From positions 2,728,001 to 2,792,000 of the forward strand of contig NZ_CP126604.1 of the NCBI RefSeq assembly GCF_008364625.2: a stretch of DNA of 64,000 nucleotides, read 5' to 3'. The position numbers and the translations under genes were made by a program. Source of the stretch: Enterobacter dykesii. Its GTDB lineage: Bacteria > Pseudomonadota > Gammaproteobacteria > Enterobacterales > Enterobacteriaceae. Under the pieces are notes generated by a model. It did not search any database. It was not told the DNA's origin and saw only the letters and a program-made list of their open reading frames with translations. Shown in pieces: positions 43,821 to 55,253 of the stretch (positions are counted from its first letter, which is position 1; every line of letters begins with the position of its first letter).

Positions 43821-45098
43821 GTGGCAAGTGCAAACAAACTCACACTCTTCATCGTGATATTCATGCTGGCGGGTATTCTTTCAGGGGCAGCAATTCATGA
43901 GTATGCATCTGCGGATGCCATCAAAGCCTGGTCGGATAATATTACCCTTCTGACCGATATTTTCCTCCGTCTGATCAAAATGGTCATTGCACCGTTGGTC
44001 TTCAGCACGCTCACCGTCGGCATTATGAAGCTGGGCGAAACCTCCACCATTGGCCGCGTTGGCGGCAAAGCGATGGTGTGGTTTATCAGCTCATCCGTGC
44101 TCTCTATCTTGGTTGGCCTGTTTATCGTCACGCTGGAGCATCCGGGAAGCGGTCTGAACCTGACGGTTCCGACAGAAGCAGTGGATACCGGCCTGGCCGT
44201 GGGCGGCATGACGCTGAAAGCGTTCCTGTCGCACACCATTCCGACCAGTATCGCGGGGGCGATGTCGAACAATGAGATCCTGCAGATTGTGGTGTTCTCG
44301 ATGTTCTTCGGCATCGGCGGCGCGTCGCTGGGGCAGAAATTCAACGCCCCGCTGGTGGCCGCGCTGGATGTGGTTTCCCATATCATGCTGAAGGTCACAG
44401 GTTACGTGATGTACGTTGCGCCGCTGGCCATTTTCGCGGCGATTTCATCCGTTATTGCCACGCAGGGTCTGGGCATTCTGCTGAACTACGCCTCCTTTAT
44501 TGGCGGTTACTATGTTGCCATTCTTCTCACCTGCATGGTGCTGCTGGCCGTGGGTTACATGGTGCTGAAAAAAGAGGTGTTTCGCCTGGTGAGCATGCTG
44601 AAAGATCCGGTTCTGGTGGCGTTTACCACCAGCAGCTCTGAAGCCGCCTACCCGAAAACGCTGGAGCAGCTGGAGCGTTTTGGCTGCTCGCGCAACATCG
44701 CCTCTTTCGTTCTGCCGATTGGCTACTCCTTCAACTTGGTGGGTTCGATGGTGTACTGCTCATTCGCCTCAATGTTTATCGCGCAGGCGTACAACATTCA
44801 TCTGAGCTTCTCGGAGGTGACGGTGCTGATGCTGACTCTGATGCTGGCGTCGAAAGGGATTGCGGGCGTACCGCGTTCTTCACTGGTGGTGCTGGCAGCA
44901 ACCATTCCGAGCTTTAATATTCCGGTGGCGGGGATTCTGCTGCTGATGGGGATCGACCACTTCCTGGATATGGGCCGTTCAGCAATTAACGTGCTGGGGA
45001 ATGGGATCGCAACCGCAATGCTGTCGCAGAATGAAGGCGCGCGGGAAGCAGAAGCAGAAGCAGAAGCAGAAGCAGAGCTGTTAAAGCAGGAAGCGTAA
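43821..45098 (+). CDS. Dicarboxylate/amino acid:cation symporter (DAACS family)
   Basis: 425 aa from the GTG at 43821, which has AGAGGG nine bases upstream and opens directly into TM1; ATG codons at 43782 and 43722 lack an RBS and add hydrophilic residues. About eight hydrophobic segments and two re-entrant loops, with the family motifs TTSSSEAAYPKTLE (HP1), GYSFNLVGSMVY (TM7) and GIAGVPRSSLVV (HP2). It would couple C4-dicarboxylate or glutamate/aspartate uptake to Na+ or H+; which one cannot be decided. The tail is REAEAEAEAEAELLKQEA, encoded by a hexanucleotide repeat. It lies inside the chemotaxis region, convergent with cheW. Confidence 0.85.
   Translation: MASANKLTLFIVIFMLAGILSGAAIHEYASADAIKAWSDNITLLTDIFLRLIKMVIAPLVFSTLTVGIMKLGETSTIGRVGGKAMVWFISSSVLSILVGLFIVTLEHPGSGLNLTVPTEAVDTGLAVGGMTLKAFLSHTIPTSIAGAMSNNEILQIVVFSMFFGIGGASLGQKFNAPLVAALDVVSHIMLKVTGYVMYVAPLAIFAAISSVIATQGLGILLNYASFIGGYYVAILLTCMVLLAVGYMVLKKEVFRLVSMLKDPVLVAFTTSSSEAAYPKTLEQLERFGCSRNIASFVLPIGYSFNLVGSMVYCSFASMFIAQAYNIHLSFSEVTVLMLTLMLASKGIAGVPRSSLVVLAATIPSFNIPVAGILLLMGIDHFLDMGRSAINVLGNGIATAMLSQNEGAREAEAEAEAEAELLKQEA
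45045..45074 (+). repeat. Five tandem GAAGCA hexanucleotides
   Basis: GAAGCA is repeated five times without a mismatch in the last codons of the symporter gene, encoding (Glu-Ala)5. Copy-number change would alter tail length in steps of two residues without a frameshift. Confidence 0.95.
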
Positions 45099-45110
45099 GG
45101 TGAAAAAAAG

Positions 45111-45160
45111 GGTGAGGCCTGATGCCCTCACCCCTGCCCTCTCCCACAGAGAGAGGGAGC
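45111..45160. repeat. Palindromic intergenic repeat, copy 2
   Basis: GGTGAGGCC-TGATGCCCTCACC followed by CCCTCTCCCACAGAGAGAGGG: the same unit as at 6684-6736. It lies between the convergent stops of the symporter gene and cheW. Confidence 0.75.
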
Positions 45161-45165
45161 AAACA

Positions 45166-45197
45166 CAAAAAACGGCAACCTGGGTTGCCGTTTTGCA
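45166..45197. terminator. Intrinsic terminator after cheW
   Basis: AAAACGGCAACC and GGTTGCCGTTTT form a 12-bp inverted repeat with T runs on both sides, six bases beyond the cheW stop. On the minus strand it ends the motAB-cheAW message. Confidence 0.9.
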
Positions 45198-45202
45198 TTT
45201 AC

Positions 45203-45706
45203 CTACGCTACGTGACTCGCGGCGATATCCAGCAGCGCCATCTCATCGCTGTTCAGCAGCTTCTCAATGTTCACCAGAATCAGCATACGCTCGCCGAGCG
45301 CGCCCAGTCCGGTCAAATATTCGGTCGACAGCGTGACCGCAAACTCCGGTGCAGGACGAATTTGGTCAGAGGTCAGGGAAAGCACATCAGATACGCCATC
45401 CACCACGATACCTACCACGCGCTGCCCCAGATTCAGAACGATCACCACGGTATTGTCGTCGTAGTCAACGTCGCCCTGGCTGAACTTCACGCGCAGGTCC
45501 ACGATTGGCACAATGACGCCACGCAGGTTGGTGACACCTTTAATAAATGCAGGCGTGTTAGCGATGCGGGTAACCTGGTCGTAACCACGAATTTCCTGCA
45601 CTTTCAGGATATCGATGCCGTACTCCTCATCGCCTAAAGTGAATACCAGGAATTCCTGCCCTGATGGCTCGCCCGCCAGTTTCGTTACATTACTCATACC
45701 GGTCAT
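45203..45706 (-). CDS. cheW: Chemotaxis coupling protein CheW
   Basis: 167 aa, the E. coli length. This SH3-like adaptor links CheA to receptors in the arrays. [22 protein letters not shown] and [19 protein letters not shown] are the family core. Last gene of the minus-strand unit motA-motB-cheA-cheW; 19 bases after the cheA stop. Confidence 0.98.
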   Translation of the reverse strand: MTGMSNVTKLAGEPSGQEFLVFTLGDEEYGIDILKVQEIRGYDQVTRIANTPAFIKGVTNLRGVIVPIVDLRVKFSQGDVDYDDNTVVIVLNLGQRVVGIVVDGVSDVLSLTSDQIRPAPEFAVTLSTEYLTGLGALGERMLILVNIEKLLNSDEMALLDIAASHVA

Positions 45707-45725
45707 GTTATTACCTTCTACTTAA

Positions 45726-47762
45726 TCAGGCGGCTGTGTACGCCACACGTTGTTCACGATTTAATCCCTGAAGCGCCGACACATCGACGATCAGCGCCAC
45801 GCTACCATCACCCAGAATGGTGGCGGCAGAAATACCCGGCACTTTGCGGTAGTTGCTTTCGAGGTTCTTCACTACCACCTGGTGCTGGCCAATCAGCTGA
45901 TCGACCAGCAGCGCGTAGCGGCGGCCCGCGCTTTGCAGGATCACAACGATGCCCTGCGTGGCCTCTGTCTTCGCCCCGTCCACTTCGAACACTTTCCACA
46001 GTTCCACCAGCGGCAGGTACTCACCGCGCACTTCGAGGACGCGTTCGCCGCCCGCCAGCGGATGCAGATCTTCTTCACGCGGCTGCAGGGATTCCATCAC
46101 GGCGTTCAGCGGCAGGATAAAGACTTCGTCCGCCACTTTGACTGACATGCCGTCGAGGATCGCCAGCGTCAGCGGCAGCAGGATGCGAATGGTGGTGCCG
46201 GAACCCTGTTTAGACTGGATCTCAACGTGGCCGCCCATCTCCTGGATGTTACGTTTCACCACGTCCATGCCTACGCCGCGTCCAGACACGTCAGTCACCT
46301 GCTCCGCGGTAGAGAAGCCCGGCGCGAAGATCAGCATGCCCACTTCTTCGTCGGTCATGTTGTCATTGACCGCCATCCCCTGCGAAATCGCTTTTGCCAG
46401 GATGCGCTCGCGGTTAAGACCGGCGCCGTCGTCGGTCACTTCGATGCAGATGTTCCCGCCCTGGTGTTCCGCAGAGAGGATCAGGTTACCGACCGGCGAT
46501 TTTCCGGCGGCAATGCGGTTTTCCGGCAGTTCGATACCGTGGTCGAGGCTGTTACGCACCAGGTGCGTTAACGGGTCGATAATGCGCTCGATCAGGCTCT
46601 TATCCAGTTCGGTTGAGCTGCCCATCAGGGTCAGTTCAATCTGTTTATTCAGCTTGCTTGCAAGGTCGCGAACCAGACGCGGGAAGCGGCTGAAGACATA
46701 TTCCATCGGCATCATACGAATGGACATGACCGATTCCTGCAGGTCGCGGGCGTTACGCTGCAGCTGACCCATGCTGGTGATCAGATCGCCGTGCGTGACC
46801 GGGTCCAGTTCGTTAGATCGCTGGGCCAGCATCGACTGGGTGATCACCAGTTCGCCAACCAGGTTAATCAGCTGGTCGACCTTCTCAACGGCAACGCGGA
46901 TGCTGGTTGACTCGCTGGAGCGCGCGGCAGGTTTCTCCCCACGTCCAGGTGCCGCGGCCTCTTTTGGCACGGCCTTCAGCGCCGGGGCCGCAGGGGCCAC
47001 AGCCGGTGCGGCGGCCTGAGCGACAACGGCCACCTCTTCCGTAGCGGCAGGGGCGTCAACCTCAGCCGTTTCGGTTTCGAAGGCGATCTGGTCAGCTTCA
47101 ATCACAAAGCACAGTACCGCCACGATATCGTCCTGGCCAATACCGTCATCAAGCGTCGCGGCAAGGCTGTCTTTGCCTTTGACCACGTTGCTTAATTTCG
47201 CCAGGTTACCCAGCTCTTCTTCCAGCAGGTTAACTTCGTTCTCTTTGAGGCGTGACAGCACAACGCGCAGTTTGCCCGCTTGTGCAGCGGCTGGCGCGGC
47301 CTCGTCGGCAGCAACCGCATCGACAACGCTCAGTTTCGCCGCAGGGACAACGGCTGCAGCGACCTCACCTTTTGCTTCCAGGGCGAGCTGGCGCAGCGCA
47401 TTGCAGATGTATTCAAAGCTGGCGGCATCAGGCTCTGCCGAACTTTTATAGGCGTCGAGCTGTTCCTGCATAATATCTTTGGTTTCCAAAAACAGGTTGA
47501 TAATGTCGGTATTGAGCTGCATCTCACCGCGTCGTGCTTCATCAAGCAGGTTTTCCATTAAATGGGTTGTTTCCTGCAGGATGGTAAATCCAAACGTTCC
47601 GGCTCCGCCTTTAATAGAGTGCGCCGCACGGAAGATGGCATTGAGCTGCTCGGAGTCCGGTGCTTCGGGCACCAAATCGAGCAAGTGTTGCTCCATATCG
47701 GCCAACAATTCGTCGGCTTCATCAAAGAATGTCTGGTAAAAATCGCTAATATCCATGCTCAC
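45726..47762 (-). CDS. cheA: Chemotaxis histidine kinase CheA
   Basis: 678 aa (E. coli 654). P1 (HPt) carries the phosphorylated H48 in [11 protein letters not shown]2 (about 165-235) binds CheY/CheB; P3 is the dimer helix pair; P4 has N-box [12 protein letters not shown]1 DDGAGL and G2 [10 protein letters not shown]5 (from about 540) binds CheW. The excess length lies in two Ala/Pro-rich linkers (about 133-163 and 235-285). Met98, the internal start that makes the short form CheA(S) in E. coli, is present. It sits between motB and cheW. Confidence 0.97.
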   Translation of the reverse strand: MSMDISDFYQTFFDEADELLADMEQHLLDLVPEAPDSEQLNAIFRAAHSIKGGAGTFGFTILQETTHLMENLLDEARRGEMQLNTDIINLFLETKDIMQEQLDAYKSSAEPDAASFEYICNALRQLALEAKGEVAAAVVPAAKLSVVDAVAADEAAPAAAQAGKLRVVLSRLKENEVNLLEEELGNLAKLSNVVKGKDSLAATLDDGIGQDDIVAVLCFVIEADQIAFETETAEVDAPAATEEVAVVAQAAAPAVAPAAPALKAVPKEAAAPGRGEKPAARSSESTSIRVAVEKVDQLINLVGELVITQSMLAQRSNELDPVTHGDLITSMGQLQRNARDLQESVMSIRMMPMEYVFSRFPRLVRDLASKLNKQIELTLMGSSTELDKSLIERIIDPLTHLVRNSLDHGIELPENRIAAGKSPVGNLILSAEHQGGNICIEVTDDGAGLNRERILAKAISQGMAVNDNMTDEEVGMLIFAPGFSTAEQVTDVSGRGVGMDVVKRNIQEMGGHVEIQSKQGSGTTIRILLPLTLAILDGMSVKVADEVFILPLNAVMESLQPREEDLHPLAGGERVLEVRGEYLPLVELWKVFEVDGAKTEATQGIVVILQSAGRRYALLVDQLIGQHQVVVKNLESNYRKVPGISAATILGDGSVALIVDVSALQGLNREQRVAYTAA

Positions 47763-47766
47763 GCTA

Positions 47767-48696
47767 TCACCTCGGATTGGCTGGTGGCGATGTTGGAACG
47801 GCAGCCGAAGGAACGGCCCCAGGCTGTTTTAAATCGTCCAGTGACTCATTCTGACTTTCGGCGTTTTCATGCAGGATGGCCTGCTCCGCCTGCTGGTTCA
47901 GCACTAAAAGACTGATACGACGGTTGATGGCATCATCCGGCCCGCGGTCGGAAACGCGCATGGTTGCGGCCATGCCGACTACGCGCAGTACCTTGCCATC
48001 ATCAAGCCCACCTACCACCAGCTCGCGACGCGAGGCGTTGGCACGATCGGCAGAAAGCTCCCAGTTGCTGTATCCCTTCTCCCCACTGGCGTACGGGAAA
48101 TCATCCGTGTGTCCTGACAGGCTGATTCGGTTAGGAATGCCGTTCAGCACCGGAGCAATAGCACGCAGAATGTCGCGCATGTACGGTTCAACTTCCGCAC
48201 TTCCGGTTTTAAACATTGGTCGGTTCTGGCTGTCAATAATCTGAATACGCAGCCCTTCCTGCACCAGGTCGATCTTCAGATGCGGGCGCAGCGCGCGCAG
48301 TTTCGGATCCGCTTCAATCAGCTGATCGAGATCGCCACGCAGTTTCTTCAGGCGCGCCTGCTCCATCTTTCTTTTCAGCTCGTCGATGTTCGGCTCTTTT
48401 TTCACCTCACCCTTCTGCTGGGTGTAATCATCGCCGCCGCCCGGGATCGGGCTGTCGCTGTTAGAGATTCGCGGCCCACCGGTTACCGCCGTTGCCAGCG
48501 GCGTGCGGAAATATTCGGCAATCTGGATCAGTTCTTTTGGGCTGGAGATGGAGATCAGCCACATCACCAGAAAGAACGCCATCATTGCAGTCATAAAGTC
48601 GGCGTACGCAATTTTCCACGAGCCGTGTGCGCCATGCCCGCCGCCCTTGTGCTTGCGTTTTTTTACGATGACGATCGGATGGGACTGGTTTTTCAT
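47767..48696 (-). CDS. motB: Flagellar stator protein MotB
   Basis: 309 aa (E. coli 308). One N-terminal transmembrane helix ([21 protein letters not shown]) holds the proton-binding Asp32-equivalent in YADFM. The periplasmic OmpA-like peptidoglycan-binding domain has [11 protein letters not shown] and [14 protein letters not shown]. MotB anchors the stator to the wall. The ATG overlaps the motA stop by four bases. Confidence 0.97.
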   Translation of the reverse strand: MKNQSHPIVIVKKRKHKGGGHGAHGSWKIAYADFMTAMMAFFLVMWLISISSPKELIQIAEYFRTPLATAVTGGPRISNSDSPIPGGGDDYTQQKGEVKKEPNIDELKRKMEQARLKKLRGDLDQLIEADPKLRALRPHLKIDLVQEGLRIQIIDSQNRPMFKTGSAEVEPYMRDILRAIAPVLNGIPNRISLSGHTDDFPYASGEKGYSNWELSADRANASRRELVVGGLDDGKVLRVVGMAATMRVSDRGPDDAINRRISLLVLNQQAEQAILHENAESQNESLDDLKQPGAVPSAAVPTSPPANPR

Positions 48697-49580
48697 GCGT
48701 CCTCAGTTGTCGTCTGTTGGTTTGGGTTTTTCACCGCACGCACGTGTTCTTCAAGCTCGATAAACGACGGACGCTCGCTGGAGTAAAGCGTTTTACGGCC
48801 AAACTCAACCGCGATCGGTGGCGCGTAACCGTTGAGATTAGAGAGCAGCGTGATCTTCACGCACTGCATCATTTTGGTGGTTTCCGCGCTCTTCTGGCGC
48901 AGAACGCTCGCCAGCGGAGAGATAAAGCCGTACGCCAGCAAAATACCGAGAAAAGTTCCCACCATCGCGTGGGCAATCAGCGCACCCAGCTCGGCTGCCG
49001 GACGGTCTGCCGAGGCCAGAGCGTGAACCACGCCCATTACTGCGGCAACGATACCGAATGCCGGAAGCGAGTCGCCGACCAGCGCCAGGCTGTTGGCCGG
49101 CACTTCAGATTCGCTTTCGTGGGTTTCGATCTCTTCGTCCATCAGCGCTTCGATTTCGAAGGTATTCATGTTGCCGCTGATGATCAGTCGCAGATAGTCG
49201 ACGATGAAATCCAGCATCATGGCGTCAGCAAGAATGCGCGGATAGCTGGCAAAAATTTCGCTCTCTTTCGGGTTTTCAATATCCCGTTCAAGGGAGAACA
49301 TGCCCTGCTGACGCGACTTCGCCATCAGGCGATAGAGCAGTGCCAGCAGATCCATATACATGCTTTTGGTGTATTTCGAGCGACGGAACAGCAACGGAAT
49401 CGCTTTCAGCGTGCCCTTGATCGATTTACCGTTGTTGCCAACGATAAAAGCCCCTACCCCTGCGCCGCCGATGATAATAAGTTCAGCCGGTTGATAGAGT
49501 GCTCCAAGGTGCCCGCCGGTCATCATGTAACCGCCGAAAACTGTACCGAGAACTACCAGGTAACCTAATAAGATAAGCAC
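48693..49580 (-). CDS. motA: Flagellar stator protein MotA
   Basis: 295 aa, the E. coli length, starting at GTG as in E. coli. Four transmembrane helices (1-55 and about 165-225) around a cytoplasmic loop that contacts FliG; RxxE-type charged residues lie in the loop. The conserved PDFAIVAAVMG-like stretch is [20 protein letters not shown] near residue 170. It forms the proton channel with MotB. A terminator-like hairpin lies between it and flhC. Confidence 0.97.
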   Translation of the reverse strand: MLILLGYLVVLGTVFGGYMMTGGHLGALYQPAELIIIGGAGVGAFIVGNNGKSIKGTLKAIPLLFRRSKYTKSMYMDLLALLYRLMAKSRQQGMFSLERDIENPKESEIFASYPRILADAMMLDFIVDYLRLIISGNMNTFEIEALMDEEIETHESESEVPANSLALVGDSLPAFGIVAAVMGVVHALASADRPAAELGALIAHAMVGTFLGILLAYGFISPLASVLRQKSAETTKMMQCVKITLLSNLNGYAPPIAVEFGRKTLYSSERPSFIELEEHVRAVKNPNQQTTTEDA

Positions 49581-49647
49581 GACATCATCCTTCCGCTAGT
49601 GACTATGGCAAGGACGTCCAGCTCGCAGCGTTTACCGTTTGCGGGGT

Positions 49648-49680
49648 AAAAAAAAGCAGCGGTAATTGCTTACCGCTGCT
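49648..49680 (-). terminator. Intrinsic terminator after flhC
   Basis: Perfect 11-bp stem AGCAGCGGTAA / TTACCGCTGCT with a four-base loop, followed on the minus strand by eight T. It lies 24 bases past the flhC stop and about 70 before motA. Confidence 0.92.
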
Positions 49681-49740
49681 GGAATTTTTCCCACACGTTC
49701 GGGTTAAACAGCTTGTTCGATCTGTTCATCCAGCAGTTGT
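49648..49740 (-). ncRNA. motR: Candidate MotR-like sRNA, motA 5' leader
   Basis: A sigma-28 promoter inside flhC (49747-49773) should start RNA near 49740, and a strong intrinsic terminator ends near 49648, giving about 93 nt. E. coli MotR is a flagellar sRNA of similar length from the same place (motA leader, promoter in flhC). The RNA ends are predicted from promoter and terminator only; read-through continues as the motAB-cheAW mRNA. Confidence 0.6.
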
Positions 49741-50282
49741 GGAATAATATCGGCAGCATCCCGGGAAAGTTTACGTCTTTTTACTGCGCGGGATGGAGGC
49801 TGACATAAACTACAGGCGAAGCTGCCTGCAGGTTGATGAGCATGGGTAATAAAATTGCCGTCGCAGCAGTTGCAGCGCGACAGTTCAAGCATTCCGCTCT
49901 CAACAAAACGCACCAGCGTCCATGCGCGGGTCAGCGCCAGCAGAGGGCCTTCTTCCTGCTGTGGGCATTGTTCAAGGTAAAGTTTGTACGCTTTGATCAC
50001 GGCGTCAACGCCGCTACACAAACCGGTTTTGAGAAGATACTGCCAGGCATTACAGAACATGGAAGCATGAATATTCTGCTCCCACGTCATAAACCAGTCG
50101 GTAGAAAACGGCAGCATGCCTTTCGGCGGGGGACTACCACGTAACTCTTTGTACAGTTTGATAAGACGACCACGGCTCAGTTGAGTCTCGCTTTCCAGCA
50201 TTTGTAAACGAGCACCCAGTGTAATCAGCTCCATGGCCAACTGTATGTCACGCGCTTCCTGAACAATGCTTTTCTCGCTCAT
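49704..50282 (-). CDS. flhC: Flagellar master regulator subunit FlhC
   Basis: 192 aa, the E. coli length. With FlhD it forms the FlhD4C2 activator of class II flagellar promoters. The zinc-binding cysteines are in [10 protein letters not shown] and [10 protein letters not shown]. The ATG is two bases after the flhD stop. The last 70 bases also hold the sigma-28 promoter for motA. Confidence 0.97.
   Translation of the reverse strand: MSEKSIVQEARDIQLAMELITLGARLQMLESETQLSRGRLIKLYKELRGSPPPKGMLPFSTDWFMTWEQNIHASMFCNAWQYLLKTGLCSGVDAVIKAYKLYLEQCPQQEEGPLLALTRAWTLVRFVESGMLELSRCNCCDGNFITHAHQPAGSFACSLCQPPSRAVKRRKLSRDAADIIPQLLDEQIEQAV
49747..49773 (-). promoter_or_regulatory. Sigma-28 promoter for motAB-cheAW, inside flhC
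   Basis: On the minus strand TAAACTTT, 11 bases, GCCGATAT: 14 of 16 consensus positions with exact spacing. It is embedded in the 3' end of the flhC coding sequence, as is the motA promoter of E. coli. Confidence 0.88.
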
Positions 50283-50284
50283 TG

Positions 50285-50635
50285 CTAGGCCCTTTTCTTA
50301 CGGGCTACGTCATCAGGCTGGCTGATTTCGTTAAGCAAGCGAGTGGAAAGAAGAATACCGGTATGGATCTGTTGAAGATCGTCCACACGGGATTCCTGCG
50401 TCAGACGCGTTATTGTCTGTGAATCATCGAAACGGAACTGGCAAACCAGTTGATTCGTTTCAGCCAGTTTAACCATCTGCGGGAGGGTTAAACCGCCCAG
50501 CATGGTTGCCATTTCTTCGTTAATACCCAGACGAAACATCGCGGACGCCTTGTCCTGACTAATCAAACGCTGCGCGAGCAGTAAATACGACAAATTGATG
50601 TCATAGATATGTTTTAGCAACTCGGATGTATGCAT
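50285..50635 (-). CDS. flhD: Flagellar master regulator subunit FlhD
   Basis: 116 aa from the ATG at 50635 ([24 protein letters not shown]), the accepted E. coli start; an ATG at 50644 would add MGT. FlhD is the DNA-recognition partner in FlhD4C2. It is all-helical and dimerises via a Cys in E. coli at position 65, where this protein has CQFRFDD. First gene of flhDC, with a long regulated leader upstream. Confidence 0.96.
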   Translation of the reverse strand: MHTSELLKHIYDINLSYLLLAQRLISQDKASAMFRLGINEEMATMLGGLTLPQMVKLAETNQLVCQFRFDDSQTITRLTQESRVDDLQQIHTGILLSTRLLNEISQPDDVARKKRA

Positions 50636-50827
50636 TGTTCCCATCCCGAATAACCAACTATTATTTTTATGCGGAAAGACCGCACCCCGTGATGTCGCCG
50701 GGAAATCACCCGGTATAAAAAAGAAAAGGCTAAATGCATAGTTGAATTTAGGTTTGTATTCACTGAAACCGTAAGAGAGAAACCGCGAATGCGTCTCTTA
50801 CATGATTTATCATTTCTTACAAATAAC

Positions 50828-50841
50828 TAAGATTTTTCCTA
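50828..50841. promoter_or_regulatory. RcsAB box of flhDC
   Basis: TAAGATTTTTCCTA matches the RcsAB consensus TAAGAATATTCCTA at 12 of 14 positions. In E. coli the flhDC RcsAB box lies just downstream of the transcription start and mediates repression by RcsB. Confidence 0.8.
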
Positions 50842-50908
50842 ATTCGACGCAAACTCTACTCGTCAGTTTTGCCACATACAATCCAGCCACCCTCAAATTT
50901 AAAAAAAA

Positions 50909-50924
50909 TGTGATCCACATCACA
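50909..50924. promoter_or_regulatory. CRP site of flhDC
   Basis: TGTGATCCACATCACA is a perfect TGTGA-N6-TCACA palindrome. Its centre is about 72 bases upstream of the start implied by the RcsAB box, the position of the activating CRP site at flhDC in E. coli. Confidence 0.88.
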
Positions 50925-51429
50925 CAATTTAAGTGAATATGACCCATAAATCCATCAGTATGACTTGTAATTTGTTCAATATTTAGCCAATCGGTACTGT
51001 TTTGTATTCTTAATTGACGAATACTCATGCAGAAGGGTGATCCAAACTGGCATGCAACGTGCTTTTCCTGCGGTAAGCGCCGCGCGGAAACATTTACATC
51101 AGGCCCCTTTCCTGGAAACATTTTTCTTACCGTGAAAAAACATATAGTTATGCAGGCAGTACAAAAAAGATGTTTCATAACGTGATCATTCGAAATGAGT
51201 TTGTAACGGATCAAAACGATTTAACCGTCAAAGCGTGGAATTGTGTGATTTACGTTAAGTTGTTAATTTTTTTCATTTAGGCGCATTTTTCAGTTATTCT
51301 TCTTATAAGAATAATTAATGAATAATTATGATAAGCTTCACACTAATGTCGTAATCTGCTCTTGCAGAACCGGAGATTTCGCGGTAAAGGTGGTTAAACG
51401 CTGTCTTTGAGACATCTAAGGAGTGCGCC

Positions 51430-51858
51430 ATGAGTTACTCCCATCTTCTTGTTTCCGTTGCAGTTTCCCCCGAAAGCCATCAACTCGTCGCCCGGGCAGT
51501 TTCCATTGCCAGACCTCACAATGCACGCATCAGCCTCATTACGCTCGCCGCAGAGCCAGAGATGTATAATCAGCTGGCCGCCCCCATGCTGGAGGATATT
51601 CGTGAGGTTCTTCAGGAAGAGACGCAGCAATTTCTGCGAGAATTAGTGGAAAAGGCACAATATCCCGTTTATGAAACCGTTATTGCGACCGGGGAACTCA
51701 ATGCCCATATTCTCGATATGTGTCGCAGACAAAATATTGATTTAGTGATTTGCGGGAACCATAACCACAGCTTTTTATCGCGCGCAGCCTGTGCGGCGAA
51801 ATCTATTGTTGCGTCAAGCCAGGTTGATGTGCTGTTAGTACCGCTTGGGGGGCATTAA
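51430..51858 (+). CDS. uspC: Universal stress protein C
   Basis: 142 aa, the E. coli length. An ATP-independent UspA-type protein; the fold shows VSVAVSPESHQLVARAVSIA, VIATGELNAHILDMCR and the end IDLVICGNHNHSF...SQVDVLLVPLGGH. UspC has been tied to stress survival and motility. The ATG follows AAGGAG. It is divergent from flhDC and convergent with otsA, as in E. coli. Confidence 0.93.
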   Translation: MSYSHLLVSVAVSPESHQLVARAVSIARPHNARISLITLAAEPEMYNQLAAPMLEDIREVLQEETQQFLRELVEKAQYPVYETVIATGELNAHILDMCRRQNIDLVICGNHNHSFLSRAACAAKSIVASSQVDVLLVPLGGH

Positions 51859-51873
51859 CCCCCCAGCAGAAAA

Positions 51874-54094
<2,221 letters not shown>

Positions 54095-54169
54095 TTACGA
54101 GAGGTAAACGCCTTTACCTCTTTCATAGCCATGTAAGTATAGACAGTGTGACGTCGCTCGCCATTTGAC

Positions 54170-54202
54170 AACCGCCCCGCCAGTTTTACTGGCGGGGCGG
54201 TT
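54170..54202. terminator. Hairpin after araH
   Basis: Perfect 14-bp GC-rich stem AACCGCCCCGCCAG / CTGGCGGGGCGGTT, loop of five. It lies 50 bases past the araH stop on the minus strand, before otsB. There is no T run, so it may terminate weakly or shield the mRNA end. Confidence 0.6.
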
Positions 54203-54252
54203 AAGGGGTCAACTATGGTTATAAGTTGAGCAATAAAAGACGGGGAAAAGGG

Positions 54253-55242
54253 TTACACGGTACGCTTCGCTTTTTGCTTGTAACGGTCGAAAATCACGGC
54301 TGCCAGCAGGATCAGACCACGAACCACGTACTGCGAGAACGGCGAAATATTCAGCAGGTTCATGGCGTTCTCCACCGTCCCTAAAATCAGGATACCGGCC
54401 ACCACATATGAGATTTTTCCGATGCCGCCCTTGAGGGAAACGCCCCCTAAAACGCAGGCCGAAATGACGATCAGCTCGTAACCAATAGAGGTCATCGGCT
54501 GGCCGCTGGTCATACGCGAAGCCAGAATGATCCCCGCGGCGGCAGAAACCAGCCCTGAGAGCACGAAGATAATAATCTTGGTGCGCACCACTGGCACCCC
54601 GGCCAGACGGGCAGCCTCCTCGTTACCGCCAATCGCCAGCGTATTGCGGCCAAAGGTGGTCCGGTTGAGCAGGAAGCCGAACAGGATCAGGCAGGCCACG
54701 GTAAGCCAGATGGGCGCAGGCAGACCCAGCCAGTTGGCGTAACCCAGGGTAAAGAAGCGCTCGTCTTCAATCCCCACCGCTTTACCGTCGGAGATGATAT
54801 AGGCCAGCCCGCGGACAATTTGCATTGTCGCAAGCGTGGTGATCAGGGCATTAATCTTCAGACGTGCGATAACAAAACCGTTCACCAGACCGCTGATGAC
54901 GCCGAGTAGCAGACCAGCCAGAACGCCAATCCACAGGCTTTCCGTCATGTTGATCACCACTGCCGTCGTGACGCCCGCACAGGCAATAACCGACGCCACC
55001 GACAGGTCAAAATCGCCGGAGGCCAGGCAGAACAGCATCCCGCAGGCCACCATCCCGGACATGGAAATGGCCAGCCCCAGCCCTTTCATATTAATAAAGG
55101 TGGCAAAATTAGGGACAAAGATCGCGCAGGCGAGGAACAGCGCGGCAAAGACCACCAGCATGCCGTACTGATCCCAGATACGCCCAAAACTCAGCGCCGA
55201 CTTCGACTTCGGCGCTCCGGATGTAGTAACAGAGGACATCAT
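54253..55242 (-). CDS. araH: L-arabinose ABC transporter, permease AraH
   Basis: 329 aa (E. coli 328). Integral membrane subunit of AraFGH, of the ribose/arabinose permease family, with about ten hydrophobic segments and the family stretch GMVACGMLFCLASGDFDLSVASVIA near 75. Last gene of the araFGH operon, with 11 bases to araG. Confidence 0.96.
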   Translation of the reverse strand: MMSSVTTSGAPKSKSALSFGRIWDQYGMLVVFAALFLACAIFVPNFATFINMKGLGLAISMSGMVACGMLFCLASGDFDLSVASVIACAGVTTAVVINMTESLWIGVLAGLLLGVISGLVNGFVIARLKINALITTLATMQIVRGLAYIISDGKAVGIEDERFFTLGYANWLGLPAPIWLTVACLILFGFLLNRTTFGRNTLAIGGNEEAARLAGVPVVRTKIIIFVLSGLVSAAAGIILASRMTSGQPMTSIGYELIVISACVLGGVSLKGGIGKISYVVAGILILGTVENAMNLLNISPFSQYVVRGLILLAAVIFDRYKQKAKRTV

Positions 55243-55253
55243 TAACTCCTTAC

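Larger units (their letters stand above)
50636..51429. other. flhDC leader and promoter region
   Basis: 794 bases between flhD and uspC. It carries an RcsAB box (50828-50841), a probable -10 (TAGAGT near 50855-50860) and a CRP site (50909-50924), which imply a leader of about 210 nt. The rest is AT-rich; I see no gene in it, and no insertion sequence. Confidence 0.75.

Noticed and set aside
49581..49647. Sigma-28 promoter in the flhC-motA gap
   Set aside because: No pair with 11-base spacing exists there; the good match lies inside flhC at 49747-49773.
50810..51214. 134-codon open frame in the flhDC leader
   Set aside because: It runs across the RcsAB box, promoter and CRP site and has no RBS or family likeness.
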